NCBI GenBank assembly: GCA_021818605.1
Contig: JAKAUH010001012.1
Location: forward strand, 1-6,092
DNA length: 6,092 nucleotides
Direction of reading: 5' to 3'
From: Planctomycetota bacterium
GTDB lineage: Bacteria; Planctomycetota; Planctomycetia; Isosphaerales; Isosphaeraceae
Under the pieces are notes generated by a model. The model searched no databases. It saw only the letters and a list, made by a program, of their open reading frames with translations, and was not told where the DNA came from. The position numbers were made by a program, and so were the translations under genes. Below are positions 1-5,225 of this stretch, in pieces (within the stretch, counting starts at the first letter, position 1; each line of letters opens with the position of its first letter).

Positions 1-227
1 TGGCGGTTCCGGCGTGTGTCCTTTATTGGCCCGTCTCGGCTGTGCGTCGTGCTTAAGACCACAACCGGCGGATTGGCGCCGAAGGTGTTGAAGAAGCTGA
101 AGGGTGCCAGGTTCACGTGTCCCAGCTCGTCGACCGTCGTCACCCAGGCGATTGGCCGCGGCGTGACGACTCCCACAAGGGCCTGGTAGACGGAGACGAC
201 GTCCGCCTGCGATACGTCGATGATCAT
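1..227 (-). CDS. Flavin reductase-like domain protein, 3' end cut by window edge
   Basis: The first 75 residues are visible, from an ATG at 225-227 running off the left edge; I translated this by hand. The protein begins MIIDVSQADVVSVYQALVG and continues with TPRPIAWVTT, then NLAPFSFFN and ANPPVVVLS, and near the edge RDGPIKDTRRN. This succession is the signature of the flavin reductase-like, FMN-binding split-barrel family, whose N-terminal half binds FMN around PRPIAW and SFFN. Members reduce free flavin with NAD(P)H, or simply bind FMN; the residues that would separate these are beyond the edge. The start lies 4 nt after the hmgA stop codon, with only a weak GGA just before it, which suggests translational coupling in the same operon. 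A role in tyrosine catabolism is inferred from position alone. The family call is confident; the substrate or partner is not known. Confidence 0.85.
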   Translation of the reverse strand, partial: MIIDVSQADVVSVYQALVGVVTPRPIAWVTTVDELGHVNLAPFSFFNTFGANPPVVVLSTTHSRDGPIKDTRRNR

Positions 228-231
228 TCCG

Positions 232-1401
232 TCAGTCCATCCAGCTCAGGGGATAGTTCGGGTCGTCCAGGTCGAGGGCCTGCCGCGTGAGCCGCAGGGG
301 CCGGAACGTGTCGACCATCACGGCCAGCTCGTCTGTCCGGGTCATGTCGCGGCTTGCGGCGATCGTGCCGGGATGCGGACCGTGCGGGATCCCCCGCGGG
401 TGGAGCGTAAACGACGATTCCTCGACTCCGCGGCGGCTGCCGAACCGGCCCTTGACGTAATACAGCACCTCGTCGGACTGGACGTTCGAATGCGCATAGG
501 GCACCTTGATCGCCTCGGGGTGCGTGTCCAGCATCCGAGGCGCGAAGGTACACACGACGAACCCCGGCGCGTCGAAGGTCTGCTGCACCGGCGGCGGCTG
601 GTGGACCGTCCCGGTGATCGGTTCGAAGTCCTCGGCGTTGAACGTGTAAGGATACAGCATCCCGTCCCATCCCACGACGTCGAAGGGATGGTTCGCCAGT
701 GTGTATCGCGACAGCCGCCGTCCGTCCTTCACGAGCACGGTCGTCTCCTGCTCATGGTCCACCACCTCGACCCGCGTCGGGCCGTGGAAGTCGCGCTCGC
801 TGTAGGGCGCGCCCAGGCGGATCTGTCCGTCCGGATTCAGGTAGCGCGCCGGCAGGCTCACGACGCCGGACGCCTCGATGACCAGGAGGTCGGGGTGCGA
901 GCCCGGCTCGAACTCGAGCCGGTAGGTGGTGCACCGCGGGATCACGACGTAATCCAGCGCGCGGAACGGCAGCGGGCCGAAGTGGGTGTGCAGCGCCCCT
1001 CGGCCGGAGTGGACAAAGACGATCTCGTCGGCGTCGGCGTTGCGAAATAGCTCGGCCTGCGGCTCGGCGGGCCGGCACCGCGACAGGATCACGTCGTCGT
1101 TGCCCAGGATCGGCAGCCGGCCGGTGATCGGGTCGCCCGAGCGCGGGATCGACCCGGTTTTGAGGTGATGGTGCCGCAGCACCGGCTCGTCGACCACCTC
1201 GATCCGCTCGGTGCCGGCCGGCTCGATTCGCACGACGCGTGTTGGCGGCCGCAGGTGGTAGACGATGCTATACGCCCGCGAGAAGCCGGCGACCGTGACG
1301 ACTTCCTCGTAATAGATCCCCTCGGCCTTGAAGCCCGGGACGTTGGGATGCGCGATGTGCCGCTTGCGCGGGATCGAGCCGAGTCGCAGGTAGGGCGGCA
1401 T
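232..1401 (-). CDS. hmgA: Homogentisate 1,2-dioxygenase
   Basis: This 389-residue protein matches homogentisate 1,2-dioxygenase, the cytosolic Fe(II) cupin enzyme that opens the homogentisate ring with O2 to give 4-maleylacetoacetate. The C-terminal half carries the recognisable block: VVGWDGMLYPY (243-252), PYAHSNVQSDEVLYYVKG (301-318) and LHPRGIPHGPHPG (333-345). By comparison with the human enzyme, the iron ligands would be His304, Glu311 and His340, with His334 matching human His365 and His267 the likely catalytic-base position. The spacing from the first His to the Glu is one residue longer than in the human enzyme, as I recall for other short bacterial homologues with the HSNV-SDEVLYY form. 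The protein is shorter than the roughly 430-440 residues of proteobacterial and animal enzymes, but both ends look intact. The ATG follows a strong AAAGGAGG at 1408-1415. The gene lies 40 bp after the FAH-family gene and 4 bp before the flavin reductase-like gene. Confidence 0.94.
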   Translation of the reverse strand: MPPYLRLGSIPRKRHIAHPNVPGFKAEGIYYEEVVTVAGFSRAYSIVYHLRPPTRVVRIEPAGTERIEVVDEPVLRHHHLKTGSIPRSGDPITGRLPILGNDDVILSRCRPAEPQAELFRNADADEIVFVHSGRGALHTHFGPLPFRALDYVVIPRCTTYRLEFEPGSHPDLLVIEASGVVSLPARYLNPDGQIRLGAPYSERDFHGPTRVEVVDHEQETTVLVKDGRRLSRYTLANHPFDVVGWDGMLYPYTFNAEDFEPITGTVHQPPPVQQTFDAPGFVVCTFAPRMLDTHPEAIKVPYAHSNVQSDEVLYYVKGRFGSRRGVEESSFTLHPRGIPHGPHPGTIAASRDMTRTDELAVMVDTFRPLRLTRQALDLDDPNYPLSWMD

Positions 1402-1407
1402 ATCGTC

Positions 1408-1415
1408 CCTCCTTT
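1408..1415 (-). promoter_or_regulatory. Ribosome binding site of hmgA
   Basis: On the minus strand AAAGGAGG lies 6 nt before the ATG at 1399-1401. It is the best Shine-Dalgarno match in the window and fixes the hmgA start. No promoter-like hexamers are evident in the 40-bp gap, so hmgA is probably read from upstream transcription. Confidence 0.8.
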
Positions 1416-1441
1416 GCGGGCGGTTGGTCAGTCCGCGAGAT

Positions 1442-2155
1442 TCAGGGGTGCTCGATCACGCGATTGCGCAACGTGCCCAGCCGCTCGACGGACAGCTCGA
1501 CGACATCGCCGGGGCGCAGCCACCCCCCTGCCCTTTCGGGTGTCAGCTCGAGGATGCAGCCGGTGCCCACGGTCCCCGAGCCGATCACGTCGCCGGGCCG
1601 GAGCGTCGCGTCGCGGCTGGCGTGGGCGAGCAACTGCGGCCAGGTCCAGTACATCGTGCCCGAGTCGCCCTGGGACAGCAAGCGGCCGTTGCGGGTCGCC
1701 GTCATCTCCAAATGCAGCCGGCCGTCGCGGTATTTGTCGGCCAGCTCGTCGAACGTCACCAGGTCGGGGCCGAGCGAGGTGGCGAAGTCCTTCCCCTTGC
1801 TCGGCCCCAATCCGACCGCCATCTCAACGCGTTGAAGATCGCGCGCGCTCCAGTCGTTCATGATCGTAAACCCGGCGACGGCCTCGAGTGCCCGGTCGTC
1901 GTCGGGCAGGTCGCGGGCCTCGCGGCCGATGATGCAGGCCAGCTCGAGCTCGTAGTCGAGCGCCTCGCTGCCGCGCGGTGCCCAGACGTCGGCCTCAGGC
2001 CCGATCACGCCGGCCGGGTTCGAGAAGTAGAACACTGGTACCTGATACCACTGTGGGGGCATGTCCAGCCCCCGATGCCGCCGGCACGTCGAGACGTGCT
2101 GCTCGAAGGCGTAGAAATCGCGGATGCTGGCGATCGTCGGCAACGGCTGGCGCAT
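1442..2155 (-). CDS. Fumarylacetoacetate hydrolase family protein (probable fumarylacetoacetase)
   Basis: From the ATG at 2153-2155 this is 237 residues, a compact fumarylacetoacetate hydrolase fold. Aligned by eye with mammalian fumarylacetoacetase, DFYAFEQH (13-20) matches the segment holding the metal-binding Asp and the catalytic His (here Asp13 and His20), LDYELELA (66-73) gives Glu69 and Glu71, and NDWSARDLQ (100-108) gives Asp101. The substrate-side segment GPSKGKDF (117-124) and the C-terminal GSGTVGTGCILEL are also present. Keeping both the His and all four acidic ligands favours real C-C hydrolysis of fumarylacetoacetate to fumarate and acetoacetate over a decarboxylase or isomerase role. 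Its place between hppD and hmgA agrees. The protein starts almost at the first ligand, so the extra N-terminal domain of about 100 residues in animal enzymes is absent. The same frame stays open up to a GTG at 2272 through a heptamer repeat, but I prefer the ATG because AGGAGA precedes it, though with a long spacing of about 12 nt. Confidence 0.88.
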   Translation of the reverse strand: MRQPLPTIASIRDFYAFEQHVSTCRRHRGLDMPPQWYQVPVFYFSNPAGVIGPEADVWAPRGSEALDYELELACIIGREARDLPDDDRALEAVAGFTIMNDWSARDLQRVEMAVGLGPSKGKDFATSLGPDLVTFDELADKYRDGRLHLEMTATRNGRLLSQGDSGTMYWTWPQLLAHASRDATLRPGDVIGSGTVGTGCILELTPERAGGWLRPGDVVELSVERLGTLRNRVIEHP

Positions 2156-2188
2156 CGAGACACCAACTCTCCTGAATTCTTCGTTCTT

Positions 2189-2265
2189 CACTGACCACTG
2201 ACCACTGACCACTGACCACTGACCCCTGACCCCTGACCACCGACCACTGACCACCGACCACTGAC
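2189..2265 (-). repeat. Heptamer tandem repeat, 11 units, GTCAGTG consensus
   Basis: Eleven contiguous 7-bp units fill most of the gap between hppD and the FAH-family gene. On the plus strand seven units are CACTGAC, two are CCCTGAC (2224-2237) and two are CACCGAC (2238-2244 and 2252-2258). The five units nearest the FAH gene are identical and the variants lie on the hppD side, so expansion may have been more recent at the FAH end. Because 7 is not a multiple of 3, all three minus-strand frames read the same seven-residue cycle (WSVVSGQ), none with a stop; on the plus strand every frame meets TGA. Heptamer arrays of this kind are known in several bacterial groups, including the short tandem repeats of cyanobacteria, with no agreed function. 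Confidence 0.93.
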
Positions 2266-2268
2266 CAA

Positions 2269-3381
2269 TCACAGCGTCCCCCGGCGCTCCTGTTCGCGTT
2301 CGATGGCCTCGAACAGGGCCTTGAAGTTCCCCTTGCCGAAGCTCTTTGCTCCGCGGCGCTGGATGATCTCGAAGAAAAGGGTCGGCCGGTCCTCGACGGG
2401 TTTCGTGAAGATCTGGAGCAGGTATCCCTCTTCGTCGCGATCGACCAGGATGCCGAGTTCGGCGAGCTCGTGCAGGTCCTCGCGAATCGTGCCGACGCGG
2501 TCGGGCAGCATCTCGTAATAGGCTGGCGGGACCTTCAGGAACGACACGTCGTTGGCGGCCATGGCCCGGACGCTGGAGATGATGTCTCCTGTAGCCAGGG
2601 CGATGTGCTGCACGCCTGGCCCGCCGTAGTATTCGAGGAACTCCTCGATCTGCGACCGCCGGCGCCCGTGCGCCGGCTCGTTGATGGGGAACTTGATCCG
2701 CCCGCGGCCGTCGGCGACGACCTTGGACATGAGCGCCGAGTACTCGGTGCTGATGTCCTTGTCGTCGAAGCTGGCCAGGAGCGAGAAGCCCATGATCTTG
2801 CTGTAGTAATCGACCCAGTCGCCCATCCGCCCTTCCTCGACGTTGGCGACAATGTGGTCAATCGCGGCCAGTCCCACCGGGTGGAACGTGCGGGGGCTAT
2901 AGCGGTCGGGATCCATCGGCTGGAACCCGGGTGCGAAGACCCCCTGATACTTCGAACGGTCGACGAACGCGTGCGTCGTGTCGCCGTAGGCGTGGATCTC
3001 GGCGAATTCGTACACGCCGTGGTCGTCCTCCAGCTTCGTGGGCGGCGTGGCCGGCCGGGCGCCGCGCGCCACGGCCGCCTCGAATGCCGCGCCGACGTCG
3101 GCGACCTCCAGCGCGATCGATTGCACGCCGTCGCCGTGCTGAATCAGCCGGCTGGAGTCCGGGTGATCGGGGCGCAGCGGGCTGGCGAGTACGAAGGTGA
3201 TGTGACCCTGGCGCAGCACGTAGGCCGCCTCATGCCGCACGCCCGTCTCGAGGCCCGCATAGGCCACGACCTCGAAGCCGAACGCGTTGCGGTAGAAGTA
3301 CGCCGACTGCCGCGCATTGCCGACGAACATGCGGACGTGGTCGATCCGCTTGAGCGCCATCGCGTCGCTGCCGCTGGCCAT
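2269..3381 (-). CDS. hppD: 4-Hydroxyphenylpyruvate dioxygenase
   Basis: This 370-residue protein is a two-domain vicinal-oxygen-chelate dioxygenase that converts 4-hydroxyphenylpyruvate, O2 and its own alpha-keto side chain to homogentisate and CO2. The N-terminal domain starts at KRIDHVRMFVGN (11-22) and the catalytic domain at LAAIDHIVANVE (171-182). The Fe(II) ligands are visible as His176 (AIDHIV), His259 (GVQHIAL) and Glu338 (LFFEIIQR). Other family hallmarks are YYSKIMGF (192-199), KFPINEP (230-236), LLQIFTKPV (321-329) and the closing helix GAKSFGKGNFKALFEAIEREQ (344-364), which caps the active site. These features separate it from hydroxymandelate synthase less decisively, but the flanking hmgA and FAH genes settle the call. 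The ATG at 3381 is chosen over Met8 because GAGAGGGA lies about 7 nt upstream. Length is normal for bacterial enzymes. A 22-bp-armed palindrome lies just upstream and the heptamer array just downstream. Confidence 0.95.
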   Translation of the reverse strand: MASGSDAMALKRIDHVRMFVGNARQSAYFYRNAFGFEVVAYAGLETGVRHEAAYVLRQGHITFVLASPLRPDHPDSSRLIQHGDGVQSIALEVADVGAAFEAAVARGARPATPPTKLEDDHGVYEFAEIHAYGDTTHAFVDRSKYQGVFAPGFQPMDPDRYSPRTFHPVGLAAIDHIVANVEEGRMGDWVDYYSKIMGFSLLASFDDKDISTEYSALMSKVVADGRGRIKFPINEPAHGRRRSQIEEFLEYYGGPGVQHIALATGDIISSVRAMAANDVSFLKVPPAYYEMLPDRVGTIREDLHELAELGILVDRDEEGYLLQIFTKPVEDRPTLFFEIIQRRGAKSFGKGNFKALFEAIEREQERRGTL

Positions 3382-3402
3382 GCCGGGTCCCTCTCTCTGA
3401 GA

Positions 3403-3457
3403 GTAGGTCAGGCTTTAGCCTGACGAGGCTTTCGCGTCAGGCAAAAGCCTGACCTAC
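3403..3457. repeat. Paired-hairpin palindrome (REP-like intergenic element)
   Basis: Two 22-bp arms, 3403-3424 and 3436-3457, are inverted copies with one mismatch, separated by 11 bp (3425-3435). Each arm is itself a small hairpin: GTCAGGC-TTTA-GCCTGAC on the left and GTCAGGC-AAAA-GCCTGAC on the right, each preceded or followed by GTAG/CTAC. The whole element can fold as one long stem of about 22 bp or as two short stems. It fills the gap between the di-metal oxidase stop (3485) and the hppD start (3381). No T-run follows on the minus strand, so it is not a standard terminator. Its form resembles repetitive extragenic palindromes; I recall similar GGTCAGGC...GCCTGACC elements in many copies in planctomycete genomes. 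Copy number cannot be judged from this window. Confidence 0.9.
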
Positions 3458-3484
3458 GTGAGGTCGTCGATCCGCGCGCGACAC

Positions 3485-4402
3485 TCACCCGATCCCGCGC
3501 CTCCGGTCGGCCTCCAGGCCGTCCCAGAAGCCGGCAATTGCGTCGAGCACCTCGTGCGCGCCCTGGAAGAACCTCGACTCGTCGAAATTGGGGTCGAAGA
3601 AGACGGCCTCGAGCTCCTCCATCGTGTGGCCGGCGTGCTGGGCCTCGACGCGGTTGTGCCAGGTGAAGAATGCGATCTTCAGCCGGGGCAGTCGGGTCGA
3701 TTTGATGTGCAGCAGGCCGTCCTCGAGCTCCTGCCAGAAGCCGGCCGCTGCCCAGTTCTCGACGGCGAAGCTCGCGCCCTCGGCGATCCGATCATCCTCA
3801 CTGCCGTACAAGCGCTGAAGCTCGTCGCAGAAGTGCAGCGTGTAGTCCCGGCCGTGGCGACGCTTCCCCAGGTCATCGAATCCAAGTCCGAGGGCTTCAC
3901 CCACGGCCAGCAGCCATTCGAAGTGGGCGGCACGGAAGCGGAAGATCCCGCCGTCGACGGTTCCCTCGGTGCTGACGAGGTCCGGATCGCCCTCGCGGTC
4001 TCGGGTGTCATCGTCGTCGGCGGAGTCGCGCCGGTCGGGAGTCGAAGGACCATTCGTCCTTCGGTAGATCACCCCCAGCTCGTTCATCAGGATCTCCTTG
4101 GCCGCGCGTGCCTGCTGGATCGATGGCGCGTTGATGACTCGCAAGAGAGCCGCGACCAGGAACTGGTTGGAGAAGACCGAGAATTGCTGGACGAAATGCG
4201 CGAGTTCGGCGTTCGTCGCGGTCCCGTCGCGGAACCAGCGGGAGTAGGCGTTGTCGGTGATGATCCGGTGGTGCAAAAGGTCGCGTTCCACCCGGTCGAG
4301 GAATTCGCCGAACGCCTCGACCTGGTGCTCGCTCAGTTCGCCGCGCCGGAGCCGCTCCTCGATCCGGGGAGAGACGAGTGCGTGATGCGTGGCCGTCGCC
4401 AT
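3485..4402 (-). CDS. Heme-oxygenase-like iron-containing redox enzyme (HDO family), substrate unknown
   Basis: From the ATG at 4402 this is 305 residues, mostly helical, with no signal peptide or membrane segment. The residues match heme-oxygenase-like di-metal oxidases and oxygenases (relatives of CADD, UndA, BesC and the SznF central domain): Glu108 in EILMNELG, His160 in AAHFEWLLAVGEALGLG, Glu215 in SFAVENWAAAGFW, and the last-helix motif His249-x3-Glu253-x2-His256 in WHNRVEAQHAGH. Those enzymes bind two irons and activate O2 for varied reactions, so the fold does not give the substrate. An acidic, low-complexity stretch (about 117-150, with DRRDSADDDD) lies between the first two ligands, where family members usually have a short link. 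A strong AAGGGGG about 7 nt upstream supports the start. It is the first gene after a TATAAT box and lies 103 bp before hppD on the same strand, which suggests co-transcription with tyrosine catabolism. A role there is inferred from position only; a PqqC/TenA-type function is the main alternative. Confidence 0.8.
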   Translation of the reverse strand: MATATHHALVSPRIEERLRRGELSEHQVEAFGEFLDRVERDLLHHRIITDNAYSRWFRDGTATNAELAHFVQQFSVFSNQFLVAALLRVINAPSIQQARAAKEILMNELGVIYRRTNGPSTPDRRDSADDDDTRDREGDPDLVSTEGTVDGGIFRFRAAHFEWLLAVGEALGLGFDDLGKRRHGRDYTLHFCDELQRLYGSEDDRIAEGASFAVENWAAAGFWQELEDGLLHIKSTRLPRLKIAFFTWHNRVEAQHAGHTMEELEAVFFDPNFDESRFFQGAHEVLDAIAGFWDGLEADRRRGIG

Positions 4403-4451
4403 GAGAGACCCCCTTCGCGAAAGTGAGAGGTGCGGGGGAATCAACCTCTCT

Positions 4452-4457
4452 ATTATA
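4452..4457 (-). promoter_or_regulatory. Candidate -10 box (TATAAT) for the catabolic block
   Basis: A perfect TATAAT on the minus strand lies in the 91-bp gap between the methyltransferase stop and the di-metal oxidase start, about 50 bp before the ATG. Transcription would start near 4445 and give a leader of some 40 nt. No good TTGACA-like hexamer lies 16-18 bp upstream, where the sequence is GC-rich, so the promoter would be weak, activator-dependent or read by another sigma factor. It stands out because the surrounding DNA is so GC-rich. Confidence 0.45.
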
Positions 4458-4493
4458 GGCGACGGATGCCGCGGAGACGAGCCTCCCACATGA

Positions 4494-5201
4494 TCAAGCT
4501 GGCTTCGTCCAGATGCCCAGGATCGACTTGCCGATCCGGTGCGCCAGCAGCCGATCGGTGAAAGACGACACGCGCACCAGGAAGCGATCCCAGAAGGCAA
4601 TCTGCGCCGAATTCGGCGATGCGCTCCTGAGTACCAGTCGATTGCCCAGCGATGCGAGCATTCCGGCCGAGTCGAGATATGCCAGCCGTGTGAGGTGCAA
4701 GCCGTCCGGTCCAGCAGCGCGGAGCGACCGGCGGGAATAGCGGCGATGGTGGCCGATCGCGGCGTCGAACGGCGTGAACAGCCACTGGTGCGCCGGTGAC
4801 AGCACGACAACATGGCCGCCGGGACGGAGCCGGTCCGCGGCCATTGCCAGCTCGCCGCGATCGTCGGCGATGTGCTCGAGCACGTCCATGTAGAGGATCG
4901 TGTCGAAGCGATCGCCGTCGTCGAGATCGTCGAGCGTGCCGATCCTCGCCTCGCAGCAATCCGGCAGCTCGCCGTCGCGAATTGCGGCGTGCAATCGGTC
5001 CGTGAGCGCGGCGTCGGGCTCGAGGCAGAGCCAGCGATCGGCGCTGCCGTCGCAGAGGATTCGCGTCGTCCCGCCGTGCCCCGCGCCGACCTCAAGGACG
5101 CGGCGGCCAAGGTGCGCGGCTACCTGCTTCCGCACGTACGACTTCCACTGGACTGCGGCCGCGAACAGGTCGAGCTCCGTACCGACATAGGTGTAAGACA
5201 A
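4494..5201 (-). CDS. Class I SAM-dependent methyltransferase
   Basis: This 235-residue protein has the Rossmann-fold methyltransferase core: motif I VLEVGAGHGGTT (35-46) for SAM binding, the acidic end of strand 2 at CLEPDAAL (59-66), motif FDTILYMDVLEHIADD (99-114), and RLRPGGHVVVLSPAH (124-138) after it. The later segment FDAAIGHHRRYSRRSL (145-160) is typical of methyltransferases encoded beside family 2 glycosyltransferases, which suggests a glycan, lipid-linked sugar or related surface substrate. No signal peptide is seen, so it should be cytosolic. The start is a TTG at 5199-5201, supported by GAGGAG 7 nt upstream; the next in-frame Met is inside the conserved core at residue 105. The gene follows the glycosyltransferase by 24 bp and is probably in its operon. 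The methyl acceptor cannot be read from the sequence. Confidence 0.9.
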   Translation of the reverse strand: MSYTYVGTELDLFAAAVQWKSYVRKQVAAHLGRRVLEVGAGHGGTTRILCDGSADRWLCLEPDAALTDRLHAAIRDGELPDCCEARIGTLDDLDDGDRFDTILYMDVLEHIADDRGELAMAADRLRPGGHVVVLSPAHQWLFTPFDAAIGHHRRYSRRSLRAAGPDGLHLTRLAYLDSAGMLASLGNRLVLRSASPNSAQIAFWDRFLVRVSSFTDRLLAHRIGKSILGIWTKPA

Positions 5202-5208
5202 GGTTTGT

Positions 5209-5214
5209 CTCCTC
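5209..5214 (-). promoter_or_regulatory. Ribosome binding site deciding a TTG start
   Basis: GAGGAG on the minus strand lies 7 nt before a TTG at 5199-5201. There is no ATG or GTG in frame nearby, and translation from the TTG gives the expected N-terminal helix ahead of motif I. The site therefore fixes the methyltransferase start at a TTG codon. Confidence 0.75.
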
Positions 5215-5225
5215 GATGGGATCGA

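Noticed and set aside
220..1050. Long plus-strand open frame opposite hmgA
   Set aside because: It is antisense to a well-supported dioxygenase; the translation is Arg/Val/Asp/Gly-rich without family motifs, as expected opposite GC-rich codons.
1424..2194. Plus-strand open frame of 256 codons opposite the FAH-family gene
   Set aside because: It mirrors the coding frame of a conserved hydrolase and has no recognisable domain.
2189..2265. Heptamer array as a CRISPR array
   Set aside because: Units are 7 bp and contiguous with no spacers.
3388..3402. CTCTCAGAGAG mini-palindrome just before the hppD ribosome binding site, as an operator
   Set aside because: It is a short GA/CT run that easily arises by chance and has no second copy in the window.
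2470..3423. Plus-strand open frame of 317 codons opposite hppD
   Set aside because: It is the antisense shadow of hppD, with no domain pattern, and ends inside the palindromic repeat.
3403..3457. Palindrome as a Rho-independent terminator
   Set aside because: No T-run follows the stem on the coding strand; the next bases are ACTCTCAGAGAG, and the arms contain nested hairpins more like REP elements.
3458..4426. Plus-strand open frame of 322 codons opposite the di-metal oxidase
   Set aside because: It is an antisense shadow; the opposite frame has conserved ligand motifs and a good ribosome binding site.
4403..5110. Apparent 541-residue protein joining the methyltransferase region to the di-metal oxidase
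   Set aside because: Upstream of 4402 this frame overlaps the methyltransferase in another frame and reads as Ser/Arg/Thr-rich noise; the real start is the ATG at 4402.
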